From: Candidatus Alistipes merdigallinarum
GTDB taxonomy: Bacteria; Bacteroidota; Bacteroidia; Bacteroidales; Rikenellaceae
Reading direction: 5' to 3'
DNA length: 40,583 nt
NCBI GenBank assembly: GCA_019119305.1
Contig: DWXH01000008.1
Coordinates: forward strand, 1 to 40,583
Position 1 is the stretch's first letter; each line of letters opens with the position of its first letter. Shown piece after piece: positions 15,054-24,856 of the stretch. A program made the position numbers and the translations under genes. The notes under the pieces are model-generated. The model saw nothing but the letters and a program-made list of their open reading frames with translations. It searched no databases and was not told the DNA's origin.

Positions 15054-16319
15054 GTGAAGAAGAAATCTTGGCAAATTGCGGTATTGGCGATTTGCAGCGT
15101 CTTTATTTTGGGCCTTACTCGAGGTGTGGCAGCCGGAGTTGAACCCAATTCGTCAAAAGAGGGAGAGGATGTTGGGATAGCTGTAGCAGCATTCGACGCT
15201 GAACTTCGGGACGGCGAACCGGATTCGTTGAAAACAACATTCGTTTTTTCGGATGAAAAGGTCCTCCCTGTTACGCCGGTAAAGAATCAGGCCCAATCCG
15301 GAACCTGTTGGTGCTTTTCGGGGATCGGAATGGTTGAATGTGAACTGTTGCGGGATGGAAAAGGGGAGCATGACCTCTCGGAAATGTGGATCGTCCGTAA
15401 TATCTATAAGGAGAAAGTGGCCAAATATGTGCGGATGCATGGAAACTCATCGCTTTCGCCCGGAGGCGTTCCCGACGATGTGGTCTATATTATCTCTCGT
15501 TACGGAATTGTTCCGGAAGAGGTCTATTCCGGTTTGAACGGTGCGGAAAATCATAACCATAAGGAGTTGGATGATGCGATCCGGACATTTGCGCAGAAAA
15601 TGGTGAAAAACGATTCCGCCGTGCTCGCTACGGAGTGGGAACTGCAGTTGGATTCCATACTGGATCGTTATCTGGGTACTTGTCCCGAAACATTTGTCTA
15701 TCGGGGGAAGGAGTATACCCCGAAAAGCTTGGCCGAAGAGCTCGATATCGATACGGAGGAGTATATTAACTTGACCTCATTCTCGCATCATCCGCTCTAT
15801 GCGACATTTTCTCTCGAGATTCCCGACAACTGGAATTGGTCGCGTTTCGGCAACGTGACGATCGATGAGCTCGAAGCGATTGTCGAGGCATCGCTCGAAG
15901 CAGGACATGCGATCAACTGGGCATCGGACGTCAGTGACCCCGGGTTCCGATATAAGGATGGCTTTGCCGTCATTTTGGAAAACGAAGATGGGAAACCGGT
16001 ATTGTCGGCAGAAGCTATTGCGAAGGGTTCGGAACAGGAGGTGACGATTACACCTGAGATGCGCCAGGAGGCCTTCGACGATTACAGGACAACCGACGAT
16101 CACGGAATGCTGATCGTCGGGACAGCGACGGATCAGAACGGGAACCGCTTCTATAAGGTGAAGAATTCGTGGGGCGAGACCGGAAAATACAAAGGGTTCT
16201 TCTATGTGTCGAAACCATATCTGCTCTATAAGACAACCGCTCTGTCGGTTCATCGGGATGCCGTGCCGCAGGAGGTGCTCAAGAAACTGGAAGCCAACGA
16301 ACGGAACAGATACGAATAA
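15054..16319 (+). CDS. C1 family cysteine peptidase (bleomycin hydrolase/aminopeptidase C type), secreted
   Basis: A 421-aa papain-fold peptidase starting at GTG; no ATG is near. The signal peptide MKKKSWQIAVLAICSVFILG is followed by AAGVE, so the enzyme probably acts in the periplasm or outside. The catalytic triad is visible: Cys85 in QSGTCWCFSG, His350 in DDHGMLIVG and Asn371 in KVKNSWGETG, with the oxyanion-hole Gln just before the Cys. The spacing and large insertion fit the bleomycin hydrolase/PepC group. Those act as hexameric aminopeptidases, but their C-terminal self-capping tail is not obvious here. It ends 39 nt before nqrA and may share a transcript with it. Confidence 0.9.
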   Translation: MKKKSWQIAVLAICSVFILGLTRGVAAGVEPNSSKEGEDVGIAVAAFDAELRDGEPDSLKTTFVFSDEKVLPVTPVKNQAQSGTCWCFSGIGMVECELLRDGKGEHDLSEMWIVRNIYKEKVAKYVRMHGNSSLSPGGVPDDVVYIISRYGIVPEEVYSGLNGAENHNHKELDDAIRTFAQKMVKNDSAVLATEWELQLDSILDRYLGTCPETFVYRGKEYTPKSLAEELDIDTEEYINLTSFSHHPLYATFSLEIPDNWNWSRFGNVTIDELEAIVEASLEAGHAINWASDVSDPGFRYKDGFAVILENEDGKPVLSAEAIAKGSEQEVTITPEMRQEAFDDYRTTDDHGMLIVGTATDQNGNRFYKVKNSWGETGKYKGFFYVSKPYLLYKTTALSVHRDAVPQEVLKKLEANERNRYE

Positions 16320-16358
16320 AACGTGTCAGAGTAAACATAAATAATTAATAGTCAGAAT

Positions 16359-17714
16359 ATGTCGCAAGTCATCAAGTTGAAAAAAGGGCTCGATATTCTC
16401 TTGCAGGGGGAGGCGAAGCGGGAGCTGACGCGGTTGCCGTTGGTTCACGCCTATGCGCTGAAGCCTGAGGATTTTCCGGGAGTGACGCCTAAGCTGCTGG
16501 TGCGTGTGGACGATGCGGTGAAGGTGGGAACCCCGCTGTTTTTCGACAAGTATCGCCCGCAGATTCTGTTTACGTCACCCGTAAGCGGAAAGGTATCGGA
16601 TATTGTTAGGGGAGAAAAACGGAAGATTCTGGAGGTCGTCATCACTCCTGAAGCGGAACAGGTGTATGAGACGTTCGAGGTGCCCACTGTCGAGGCGGCT
16701 GATCGGGAGCAGATCAAATCGCTGTTGTTGCAAGCCGGTTTGTGGCCGATGATCATGCAACGTCCGTACGGGATTATCGCCAATCCGCAAGACACGCCGA
16801 AGTCGATTTTCGTTTCGGGGTTCGATTCGGCGCCTTTGGCTCCCGATATGAATTTCGTACTCGAAAACGAGGCGGAGAATCTGGAGGCCGGTTTTGCCCT
16901 GCTCGGTAAATTGACCGACGGAAAGGTCTATTTGGGTTTGAGAAACGGGACCTCCGGGGTGTTGAATCGAGTGAAAAATGCCGAAATCCGGTTGTTCGAA
17001 GGTCCGCATCCGGCGGGAAATGTCGGAGTGCAGATTCACCATATCGATCCGATCAACAAGGGGGATGTGGTATGGACGGTCGACGTGCAGCATGTGGCCA
17101 TGATCGGGCGTTTCTTCCGGAACGGGAAGGTCGATATGAGTAAAATTATCGCCCTGACCGGATCGGAAACGGTACAACCGCGCTATTTCAGCGTGATTGC
17201 GGGGCTTCCGATCAACAGCATCGTGCGTCAGAAAGAGCTTCGGTCGCAGACGGAAAAGGTCCGAATCATCAGCGGGAATGTACTGACGGGACGTCGTGTG
17301 GAACCCGAAGGCTATTTGGGCTTTTACAGCAATCAGGTGACGGTGATACCGGAAGGGGACACCTACGAATTTCTGGGATGGGGCATGCCGCGACTCAATA
17401 AGTTCTCCGTTTCGAGAAGCTATTTTTCGTGGCTCTGTCCGAAGAAACATTATCGGTTGGACACCAACATGAACGGAGGTGTCCGCGCCTATGTGGTGAC
17501 CGGTCTGTATGACAAGTATCTGCCTATGGATATCTATCCGCTCTATCTGCTGAAAGCCATTCTCGCGGGCGATATCGATAAAATGGAAAATCTGGGAATT
17601 TACGAGGTGATCGAGGAGGATTTTGCGTTGTGTGAGTTCGTCGATCCTTCGAAAACCGAAATGCAGGCGATTATCCGTCAGGGAATCGACCTTATGATTA
17701 AAGAGCTTAACTAA
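16359..17714 (+). CDS. nqrA: Na+-translocating NADH:quinone reductase subunit A
   Basis: A 451-aa peripheral cytosolic subunit of the Na+-NQR complex, which oxidises NADH, reduces quinone and pumps Na+. The sequence shows no membrane segments and matches NqrA along its length. Blocks include the N-terminal IKLKKGLDILLQGEA, a lipoyl-like GKVSDIVRGEKRK segment, RPYGIIANPQDTPKSIF, and the C-terminal ALCEFVDPSKTE. It heads a six-gene operon with gaps or overlaps of 8-22 nt. No clear promoter lies in the 39 nt upstream, so transcription may start further back, possibly with the peptidase gene. Confidence 0.97.
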   Translation: MSQVIKLKKGLDILLQGEAKRELTRLPLVHAYALKPEDFPGVTPKLLVRVDDAVKVGTPLFFDKYRPQILFTSPVSGKVSDIVRGEKRKILEVVITPEAEQVYETFEVPTVEAADREQIKSLLLQAGLWPMIMQRPYGIIANPQDTPKSIFVSGFDSAPLAPDMNFVLENEAENLEAGFALLGKLTDGKVYLGLRNGTSGVLNRVKNAEIRLFEGPHPAGNVGVQIHHIDPINKGDVVWTVDVQHVAMIGRFFRNGKVDMSKIIALTGSETVQPRYFSVIAGLPINSIVRQKELRSQTEKVRIISGNVLTGRRVEPEGYLGFYSNQVTVIPEGDTYEFLGWGMPRLNKFSVSRSYFSWLCPKKHYRLDTNMNGGVRAYVVTGLYDKYLPMDIYPLYLLKAILAGDIDKMENLGIYEVIEEDFALCEFVDPSKTEMQAIIRQGIDLMIKELN

Positions 17715-17725
17715 TCCGGACGAAG

Positions 17726-18910
17726 ATGAAAAGATTAAGAGAACTGATCGATAAAATAAAACCGAACTTCGAGAAAGGAGGTAAGTTTGCGAAACTTCAC
17801 TCGACGTTCGATGCATTCGAAACATTTTTGTTCGTACCGAATCGTGTAACCCGCAGTGGTAGCCACATCCGTGACTGCCTCGATCTGAAACGGGTCATGA
17901 TCGTAGTCGTCATTGCACTGATGCCGGCTCTGCTGTTCGGTATGTACAACACGGGACTCCAACACTTCCGTGCGATGGGCGAGGCCGACGCTTCGGGATG
18001 GACCTGCTTCTGGTTCGGCTTTCTGAAGGTGCTGCCGATCATCATCGTATCGTATGTGGTGGGTTTGGGCATCGAGTTTATCTCGGCTCAGATTCGCGGA
18101 CATGAGGTCAACGAAGGTTTTCTGGTCAGCGGAATGCTGATCCCGATGGTCATGCCGGTCGACATCCCGTTGTGGATGGTGGCCGTTGCTACTGCTTTTG
18201 CGGTAATCATCGGGAAAGAGGTCTTCGGCGGTACGGGAATGAATGTCTTCAATCCTGCTTTGCTGGCCCGGGCGTTCATCTTCTTTGGGTATACCCCCTA
18301 TATCTCTGGAGAAAAAGTTTGGGTGGCCGGTTTGTCCAACGGGGCAGGGGTGGTTGACGGATTTTCCGGTGCGACTCCATTGACTGATGCCGCTTCGGCT
18401 GTGCTGACCAAGGCCGATCAGGTTCAGTGGACGCACGGAGGCCCGATCGACTGGTTTTTGGGGACAATCCCCGGCTGTATCGGTGAAACCTCGACGTTGG
18501 CTATTCTGATCGGTGCGGTAATCCTGTTGTGGACCGGAATCGCCAGCTGGAGGATCATGTTGAGCGTATTTGCCGGAGGTTATCTGACCGGTCTGTTGTT
18601 CAATTTGATCGGTGCCAATGCCTATATGGATATTCCGGCCTATTACCATTTGATTATCGGCGGATTCGCGTTCGGAGCCGTATTTATGGCGACCGATCCC
18701 GTGACGGCGAGTCAGACCAATACCGGAAAGTTTATCTATGGATTCCTGATCGGTTTCCTGGCGGTGATGATTCGGGTGATCAATCCGGGTTATCCCGAAG
18801 GTATGATGCTTGCCATCCTGTTTATGAATGCGGTGGCTCCGCTGATCGATTACTATGTGGTTCAGGCCAATATCCGCCGCAGAAACCGTCGTTTGAAATT
18901 AGCTAAATAG
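17726..18910 (+). CDS. nqrB: Na+-NQR subunit B
   Basis: A 394-aa polytopic membrane subunit with about ten hydrophobic segments. It carries covalent FMN: the flavinylation motif DGFSGATPLT is present, with Thr217 as the attachment residue. NqrB also forms much of the Na+ path and the quinone region. The GKEVFGGTGMNVFNPALLAR block and the C-terminal GFAFGAVFMATDPVTASQTN are conserved. It starts 11 nt after nqrA. The matching flavin transferase ApbE is not in this window. Confidence 0.97.
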   Translation: MKRLRELIDKIKPNFEKGGKFAKLHSTFDAFETFLFVPNRVTRSGSHIRDCLDLKRVMIVVVIALMPALLFGMYNTGLQHFRAMGEADASGWTCFWFGFLKVLPIIIVSYVVGLGIEFISAQIRGHEVNEGFLVSGMLIPMVMPVDIPLWMVAVATAFAVIIGKEVFGGTGMNVFNPALLARAFIFFGYTPYISGEKVWVAGLSNGAGVVDGFSGATPLTDAASAVLTKADQVQWTHGGPIDWFLGTIPGCIGETSTLAILIGAVILLWTGIASWRIMLSVFAGGYLTGLLFNLIGANAYMDIPAYYHLIIGGFAFGAVFMATDPVTASQTNTGKFIYGFLIGFLAVMIRVINPGYPEGMMLAILFMNAVAPLIDYYVVQANIRRRNRRLKLAK

Positions 18911-18918
18911 ATAGGGAT

Positions 18919-19701
18919 ATGAACAAGAACAGTAATACATATATCATTATCTATGCTTCGGTCATGGTGGTGATCGTGGCAGCGGTTCTTTCGTTCGCTT
19001 CGTTGTCGTTGAAAAACATTCAGGAGGAGAACGTGAAGATCGAAAAGAAGGGCGACATTCTGCGTTCGGTGGGCGAAGGCGGCGAAGCCGATCAGGTGGC
19101 CGACAAGAATGCCTACATCAATGAGATGTATGCCAAATACATAGTAGACAGCTATGCGGTGAATGCAGCAGGAGACAAGGTGGATGGCGTGGATGCGTTT
19201 GCCCTGTTGTCTGACCTGAAAACTCAGTACGATAAACCGGAAAGCGAACGGGTATTGCCCGTTTTTGTCAGCAAGAACGACGAAGGTAACGTCAGTTATG
19301 TCATCCCTGTATGGGGAGCCGGTTTGTGGGGCCCGGTATGGGGATACATCGCATTGGCCGATGACTGGGATACGGTTGACGGAGTGGTCTTCGGACACAA
19401 GAGCGAGACGCCCGGTCTGGGAGCAGAGATCGCGACGCCCGGTTTTCAGGCTCAGTTCAAAGGGAAGAAGATTCTGCAGGACGGGAAAGTCGTTGCGATC
19501 AGGCTGCAAAAGGGTGGAGCTGCGGATGACGATCCCTATGCGGTGGATGCCGTATCTGGAGGTACGTTGACCAGTGTCGGCGTAGAGAATATGTTGAAAG
19601 ACTGTTTGAAAGACTACGATGCTTTTATTCAGAAGCAACTGTCGGCGTCTTCCGGAACAGCTGCAAATGTTATAACCAATAATTCGGAAAGCCATGAGTA
19701 A
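18919..19701 (+). CDS. nqrC: Na+-NQR subunit C
   Basis: A 260-aa subunit with one N-terminal membrane helix (residues about 7-29) and a periplasmic FMN-binding domain. The flavinylation motif reads [10 protein letters not shown] with Thr216 as the FMN site; a Gly replaces the Ala of the commoner SGAT. The [19 protein letters not shown] and [12 protein letters not shown] blocks are typical of NqrC/RnfG. It starts 8 nt after nqrB and overlaps nqrD by 8 nt. Confidence 0.96.
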   Translation: MNKNSNTYIIIYASVMVVIVAAVLSFASLSLKNIQEENVKIEKKGDILRSVGEGGEADQVADKNAYINEMYAKYIVDSYAVNAAGDKVDGVDAFALLSDLKTQYDKPESERVLPVFVSKNDEGNVSYVIPVWGAGLWGPVWGYIALADDWDTVDGVVFGHKSETPGLGAEIATPGFQAQFKGKKILQDGKVVAIRLQKGGAADDDPYAVDAVSGGTLTSVGVENMLKDCLKDYDAFIQKQLSASSGTAANVITNNSESHE

Positions 19702-20344
19702 ACAAGAAAAAGAACCGCTCTTTTCGGCTAAAAATATGAAGTTGCTGACCGCTCCGTTCGGTCAGAACAACCCGATTACCGTTCAGATTCTGGGTATTTG
19801 TTCGGCGCTGGCCGTAACGGCCAAACTCAAGCCGGCGTTCGTGATGGCCCTGTCGGTGATCGTCGTAACCGGATTTTCAAGTATGATCATCTCGCTGATT
19901 CGTAAGGGAATTCCCAACCGGATCCGAATTATCGTACAGCTGGTTGTCGTGGCCGCGCTGGTGATCCTTGTCGACCAGGTGCTCAAGGCCTTTGTGTACG
20001 ATGTCAGCAAACAGCTTTCGGTCTTTGTCGGGTTGATCATTACGAACTGTATCATCATGGGCCGTATCGAAGCGTTTGCGTTGGGTAACAAACCCTGGCC
20101 GGCCTTCCTGGATGGCGTGGGCAACGGTATGGGATATGGAATGATTCTGATTATTCTGGGCTTTTTCCGTGAGTTGCTGGGTTCAGGGACCCTGTGGGGA
20201 TACCCCGTGCTGGAAAAGATAGGCCTTTATAATATCGGGTACGTGAACAACGGTTTGATGATCCTGCCTCCGATGGCGCTGATTTGTGTCGGCCTGATCA
20301 TCTGGTTCCAGCGCAGCCGGAATAAAAACTTGATCGAAAAATAG
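19694..20344 (+). CDS. nqrD: Na+-NQR subunit D
   Basis: A 216-aa integral membrane subunit with about six helices, related to RnfE. The conserved [19 protein letters not shown] segment includes the Cys that, paired with the NqrE Cys, holds the intramembrane iron centre. The start overlaps the end of nqrC by 8 nt, implying translational coupling. Confidence 0.96.
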   Translation: MSKQEKEPLFSAKNMKLLTAPFGQNNPITVQILGICSALAVTAKLKPAFVMALSVIVVTGFSSMIISLIRKGIPNRIRIIVQLVVVAALVILVDQVLKAFVYDVSKQLSVFVGLIITNCIIMGRIEAFALGNKPWPAFLDGVGNGMGYGMILIILGFFRELLGSGTLWGYPVLEKIGLYNIGYVNNGLMILPPMALICVGLIIWFQRSRNKNLIEK

Positions 20345-20360
20345 TTAAAGCCTCAGAAGT

Positions 20361-20993
20361 ATGGAAAATATTATCAGCATATTCGTTCGGTCTATCTTTA
20401 TAGACAACATGGTATTTGCGTTCTTCTTCGGTATGTGTTCTTACATCGCCGTCAGCAAGAACGTCAAAACTGCTATGGGGCTCGGTATCGCGGTGATTTT
20501 CGTCATGGTGATGACCGTTCCGATCAACTATCTGCTCAATGAATACATTCTCTCGCCGGGAGCTTTGGGGTGGATCAACCCCGAGTATGGCCCGGAAGGA
20601 GCGCATGAGATCGATCTGAGTTTCTTGAGTTTTATCGTGTTTATTGCGGTTATCGCCTCGTTCGTGCAACTGGTCGAGATGGTGGTCGAGAAATTCACTC
20701 CGACGTTATATAACCAGTTGGGTATCTTTTTGCCGCTGATCGCTGTGAACTGTGCCATTATGGGTGGTTCGCTTTTCATGCAGGAGCGCGACTACGCCTC
20801 GCTCGGTGAAGCGACTGCTTTTGCAGCCGGTTCGGGGATCGGTTGGTGGCTGGCCATTATCCTGATGGCGGCGATCCGTGAAAAGATCACCTATTCGAAT
20901 GTTCCCGCCCCGTTGCGTGGTGCCGGTATTACGTTCATATTGACCGGTTTGATGGGAATCGCTTTTATGATATTCATGGGAGTTCAGTTGTAG
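20361..20993 (+). CDS. nqrE: Na+-NQR subunit E
   Basis: A 210-aa six-helix membrane subunit, inverted-topology partner of NqrD. The opening MENIISIFVRSIFIDNMVFA, the SYIAVSKNVKTAMGLG loop and the LIAVNCAIMGGSLFMQERDY block are characteristic. The Cys of VNCAIMGG is the partner of the NqrD Cys in the iron centre. It lies 16 nt after nqrD and 22 nt before nqrF. Confidence 0.96.
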   Translation: MENIISIFVRSIFIDNMVFAFFFGMCSYIAVSKNVKTAMGLGIAVIFVMVMTVPINYLLNEYILSPGALGWINPEYGPEGAHEIDLSFLSFIVFIAVIASFVQLVEMVVEKFTPTLYNQLGIFLPLIAVNCAIMGGSLFMQERDYASLGEATAFAAGSGIGWWLAIILMAAIREKITYSNVPAPLRGAGITFILTGLMGIAFMIFMGVQL

Positions 20994-21015
20994 TACGAAT
21001 AATTCGATAAAAGAT

Positions 21016-22278
21016 ATGGGACTATCAATTATAATAGCAATCGTAGCCTTTCTTGTAGTGACACTCCTTTTGGTGGTATTGTTGCTCTATGCCAAGGCGA
21101 AATTGACTCCGTCGGGTCAGGTGACGATCGATATCAACGACGGAGAGAAAAGTTTGACTGTCGAACCAGGGAATTCACTGCTTTCTACGTTGGGTAATAA
21201 CGGTGTGTTCTTGCCTTCGGCCTGCGGTGGAGGCGGATCGTGCGGTATGTGCAAGTGTCAGGTGCTGGAGGGCGGCGGTGACATCCTGCCGACGGAGACC
21301 GGATTTATCACTCGGAAGATGGCCAAAGACCATTGGCGGCTGGGATGTCAGGTGAAGGTCAAGGAGAACATGAAAATTAAGGTTTCTGAGGCTGTCTTGG
21401 GCGTGAAGAAGTGGGAGTGTACGGTGGTTTCGAACCGGAACATCTCTACGTTCCTTAAAGAGTTCGTCGTGAAGCTGCCTGAGGGTGAAACGCTGAACTT
21501 CCGAAGCGGAGGATACATCCAGATCGATATTCCGAAATATGATGAGATTAAGTTCAGTGATTTCGATGTCGATGAGAAATACCGTGCCGACTGGGATAAG
21601 TTTAAAATGTGGGATCTGGTGACCAAGAATCCCGAGCCCACCTTCCGTGCCTATTCGATGGCCAACCATCCGGCCGAAGGCAACATCATCATGTTGAATA
21701 TCCGTATTGCGACGCCTCCGTTCGATAAGGCTACGGGCGGCTTCATGAAGGTCAATCCGGGTATCTGCTCGTCGTACATCTTCTCGCGCAAACCGGGTGA
21801 CAAGGTAACGATTTCTGGACCTTATGGAGAATTCTTCCTGCCCGACAATTTGCCCGATACGCAGGAGCTGATCTTTATCGGCGGTGGTGCGGGTATGGCT
21901 CCGATGCGTAGCCACATTATGCATCTGTTCAAAACGGAGAAGACGAAACGTCCGGTTTCGTTCTGGTATGGGGCACGTGCGTTGAAGGAGGCTCCCTATC
22001 TGGAGGATTTCATGGAGATCGAAAAAGAGTTCCCGAACTTCAGCTTCCACCTTGCGCTCGACCGGCCCGATCCCGAAGCCGATGCAGCAGGGGTTAAGTA
22101 CAAAGCCGGATTTGTTCATCAGGTGTTGTATGAGAACTATCTGAAGAACCACGAAGCGCCCGAGGATTGTATCTATCTGATGTGCGGGCCTCCTATGATG
22201 ATTTCTTCTGTCGTGAAGATGCTCGACTCACTGGGGGTTCCGCCCGAAAATATTTTGTACGACAACTTTGGATCGTAA
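21016..22278 (+). CDS. nqrF: Na+-NQR subunit F (NADH-oxidising)
   Basis: A 420-aa entry subunit of the complex. One N-terminal membrane helix (residues 3-26) is followed by a ferredoxin domain with [2Fe-2S] ligands Cys70, Cys76, Cys79 and Cys111. A flavodoxin-reductase-like domain with the FAD motif RAYSMAN and the NADH-binding GGGAGMAPMRSH follows, then the C-terminal YLMCGPPMMISSV and an aromatic Phe in YDNFGS. The cysteine positions match those of the Vibrio enzyme. It is the last gene of the operon, followed by a strong terminator 15 nt later. Confidence 0.97.
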   Translation: MGLSIIIAIVAFLVVTLLLVVLLLYAKAKLTPSGQVTIDINDGEKSLTVEPGNSLLSTLGNNGVFLPSACGGGGSCGMCKCQVLEGGGDILPTETGFITRKMAKDHWRLGCQVKVKENMKIKVSEAVLGVKKWECTVVSNRNISTFLKEFVVKLPEGETLNFRSGGYIQIDIPKYDEIKFSDFDVDEKYRADWDKFKMWDLVTKNPEPTFRAYSMANHPAEGNIIMLNIRIATPPFDKATGGFMKVNPGICSSYIFSRKPGDKVTISGPYGEFFLPDNLPDTQELIFIGGGAGMAPMRSHIMHLFKTEKTKRPVSFWYGARALKEAPYLEDFMEIEKEFPNFSFHLALDRPDPEADAAGVKYKAGFVHQVLYENYLKNHEAPEDCIYLMCGPPMMISSVVKMLDSLGVPPENILYDNFGS

Positions 22279-22293
22279 GGTCCTCGAACATAG

Positions 22294-22321
22294 AAAAGCC
22301 GCCTCGACAGGCGGCTTTTTT
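22294..22321 (+). terminator. Intrinsic terminator of the nqr operon
   Basis: A 7-bp GC-rich stem AGCCGCC (22297-22303) pairs with GGCGGCT (22310-22316) around TCGACA, flanked by an A tract and six Ts. It is the clearest intrinsic terminator in the window. Confidence 0.93.
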
Positions 22322-22409
22322 ATATCTATTGTGTGGATGTCGTATTAGATTGTATTAAGGTTGAGGAAAAATGGATGAAAGAGAGAAAAGAGTCAGGGAA
22401 ATGATTCAT

Positions 22410-23015
22410 TTATAACTCGATCTGAAACTTTTTCAACTCTTTGATAAATAGATCATACCCTTGAAAATGAATGGCGGATATGCCGAGTTGACGGGCTGCA
22501 TCTACATTGGATAAATTGTCGTCGATGAACAATGACTCTTGGGCCGAAAGTCGGTAACGATCGAGCAGTAGCCGATAGATACGCAGGTCGGGTTTACATA
22601 TTTTCTCGACTCCTGAGACGACAATTCCATCGAACAGCTCGAAAAGCGGGTATTTGCAGTGGGCGATCGGGAATGTTTCGTTCGACCAGTTGGTCAGTCC
22701 GTAGAGTTTGTATCCGTTTGCCTTTGCCCTGCCGAGCAGTTCGCTCATCCCGGGAATAGGGCCTTTGATCGTCTTTTCCCACTGTTCCCGGAACATGCGG
22801 ATCGGTTCGTCGTATTCCGGAAATTTTTGACACAACTCGGTAATCCCTTCACGGAAAGGGTACCCGCTGTCGAACATTGCATTCCATTGGACGATAGGGA
22901 CACGGTGTAAAAAGAGTTCCATCTCTTCCGAGGTCTTGAAATAGGAGGAGTAGAGATGCCGGAGGTTCCAGTCGACCAGAACTCCGCCGAAGTCGAAAAT
23001 GAGGTTTCGGATCAT
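22410..23015 (-). CDS. HAD family phosphatase (YihX-like, subfamily IA)
   Basis: A 201-aa cytosolic haloacid-dehalogenase hydrolase. Motif I is FDFGGVLVDW with nucleophile Asp8; a Gly replaces the usual second Asp, as in the YihX-type group. The cap is helical (about residues 15-85). Motif II is GLTNWS, motif III the Lys of EKICKPDLRIY, and motif IV SLFIDDNLSNVDAARQLG. Members of this group remove phosphate from sugar phosphates such as glucose 1-phosphate. The substrate here is unknown. It is convergent with nqrF. Confidence 0.87.
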   Translation of the reverse strand: MIRNLIFDFGGVLVDWNLRHLYSSYFKTSEEMELFLHRVPIVQWNAMFDSGYPFREGITELCQKFPEYDEPIRMFREQWEKTIKGPIPGMSELLGRAKANGYKLYGLTNWSNETFPIAHCKYPLFELFDGIVVSGVEKICKPDLRIYRLLLDRYRLSAQESLFIDDNLSNVDAARQLGISAIHFQGYDLFIKELKKFQIEL

Positions 23016-23040
23016 TGGAATACTTTGTGTTTATCGGACA

Positions 23041-23048
23041 CAAAGATA
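23041..23048 (-). promoter_or_regulatory. -7 box of the HAD phosphatase gene
   Basis: On the minus strand TATCTTTG (23048-23041) matches TAnnTTTG, 26 nt from the ATG at 23015. I do not see a well-placed -33 TTG. Confidence 0.35.
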
Positions 23049-23267
23049 ACCAATGCGAAACGGTTCCGGCAGTTTTTTGAGATTTCGGCAAAAATTTTTA
23101 CTTTTAATGTGGCTTGCTGATTAGTTGCAGTCTTTTTATATGAATAAAAATGAGTTTTGTCCCGAATGCGGTTGGTTGGGAGCAGGGGGAAAAGAGAATA
23201 TGAGATACCAGCCCGCTCTCTTTGCGTGTTGCGGCAGTAGGGATGAGTAGAAAAGATAAGAAAAAAC

Positions 23268-24758
23268 ATGAAAATACTGACAGGTAAAGATATTCGCGAG
23301 GCAGATCGGTACACGATGGAGCATGAACCGATCAGCAGTCTTGATCTGATGGAGCGGGCTTCCCGGTCGATCGCCCGATGGATGGGAGAAAATATCGGGT
23401 GTGAGACCCCCTTACTGTTTGTTGTCGGAAAGGGGAACAACGGGGGCGATGGTTTGGCCGTAGCGCGTATGTTGAGTGAGGAAGGGTATTGTTGTTCGGT
23501 GTGCGGACTGTTTGCTCCGGAATCGATGACCGACGAGTGTCGGACAAATTGGGAACGGCTTCCCAAAGATGTAGAACGTTGTACAATAGATAGTTTGCCG
23601 TTGACGGAAGGTACGGTTGTCGTCGACGCCTTGTTGGGGACCGGAGTTCAGGGGGAGGTAAAAGAACCGGTAAGAAGTGCTATTGTCAAGATCAATTCTC
23701 TGAAAAACAGGGCGGTGTCGATCGATATGCCTTCCGGAATGGGAACGGAGTTTGGTAATGTGGAGCGGACGATGGTCCGTGCATGGGTGACCCTGACGCT
23801 GGAGTTTCCGAAGTTGGCCCTGTTGTTGCCCGAAGCGGGTGATGCGGCGGGTAGGGTAGTCGTTTTGCCCATAGGGCTCGATCCGCAGTATATAACCGAA
23901 AATTCGTCACCCTATTTTTATACGGAAAGGGCAGAAGCCCAGCGGTTGATTGAGCCGCGCAATCGTTTCGCTCACAAAGGTATGCATGGGCACGCCTTGT
24001 TGATTTGTGGATCACGGGGAATGGTCGGAGCTGCCGTTATGGCTACGCGGGCGGCGTTGCGTTCGGGATGTGGATTGGTGACAACCCACCTGCCCGAATC
24101 GGAACGGATGGTCGTACAGGTAGCGTGTCCGTCGGCTATGGTCAGTTGCGATCCGGAGAGCGTTTTTTCTTGTGTCCCGAAACATTTGGAACGCTACCGT
24201 GTCGTTGGGGTTGGATGTGGAGTAGGGCAGGATTCCCGCTCGGTGCAGGCTTTTAGAGATTTGCTGGCATCGGTAACAGCGGGTGTGAGGTTGGTGATCG
24301 ATGCGGATGCCTTGAATATATTGGCAGCCCATCCCGAATATTTGCATCTTGTCCCTCCCAATACAATTCTGACTCCGCATCTCGGAGAACTGAAACGCCT
24401 GATCGGAGCATGGAACGGGGAAGAGGAGAAGATCGGCCGTGTACGGGCATTGGCGGCACGGTTACAGGCTTATATTGTGGTAAAAGGAGCCAATACGATG
24501 ATCTGTACGCCTGGCGGCCGTTGCATGTTCAATGCTACGGGGAATCCGGGTATGGCCAAAGGGGGCAGCGGCGATGTGTTGACCGGCTACATAACCGGAT
24601 TGTTGGCCCGCGGTTACGATCCGTGCCGGGCTGCGGTTCTCGGAGTCTATTTGCACGGCTTGGCTGGAGATAAGGCTGCTGAAAAATATGGCGAGGAGGG
24701 GATGAATGCGAGCGATATGATTGATTTTTTAGGAATAGCACAAGCTGAAACGGTGTGA
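23268..24758 (+). CDS. nnr: Bifunctional NAD(P)H-hydrate epimerase / ADP-dependent NAD(P)H-hydrate dehydratase
   Basis: A 496-aa fusion that repairs hydrated NADH and NADPH in the cytosol. The N-terminal YjeF_N epimerase domain (about residues 1-215) has VVGKGNNGGDGLAVARML, the VVDALLGTG strand and SIDMPSGMGTE. The C-terminal ribokinase-like dehydratase domain (about 225-490) has RFAHKGMHGHALLICGSRGM, VIDADALN, TPHLGELKRLI, VVKGANTMI and the nucleotide-binding GNPGMAKGGSGDVLTGYITG. Both active regions look intact and the length is normal for the fused form. It stands between a divergent HAD gene and an AraC regulator. Confidence 0.94.
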   Translation: MKILTGKDIREADRYTMEHEPISSLDLMERASRSIARWMGENIGCETPLLFVVGKGNNGGDGLAVARMLSEEGYCCSVCGLFAPESMTDECRTNWERLPKDVERCTIDSLPLTEGTVVVDALLGTGVQGEVKEPVRSAIVKINSLKNRAVSIDMPSGMGTEFGNVERTMVRAWVTLTLEFPKLALLLPEAGDAAGRVVVLPIGLDPQYITENSSPYFYTERAEAQRLIEPRNRFAHKGMHGHALLICGSRGMVGAAVMATRAALRSGCGLVTTHLPESERMVVQVACPSAMVSCDPESVFSCVPKHLERYRVVGVGCGVGQDSRSVQAFRDLLASVTAGVRLVIDADALNILAAHPEYLHLVPPNTILTPHLGELKRLIGAWNGEEEKIGRVRALAARLQAYIVVKGANTMICTPGGRCMFNATGNPGMAKGGSGDVLTGYITGLLARGYDPCRAAVLGVYLHGLAGDKAAEKYGEEGMNASDMIDFLGIAQAETV

Positions 24759-24856
24759 TCGGCGTTGAATAGCATGCAGGCCATATCCGTATTTTCGAAA
24801 GAATGAGAGCATTGGCTGGGAATAGCATCAATAGGTGAGAAAATCCAATATAAAAG

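Noticed and set aside
16575-17825. Long minus-strand ORF (416 aa) opposite nqrA
   Set aside because: It is the antisense shadow of nqrA, whose sequence and operon context are unmistakable; the product resembles no family.
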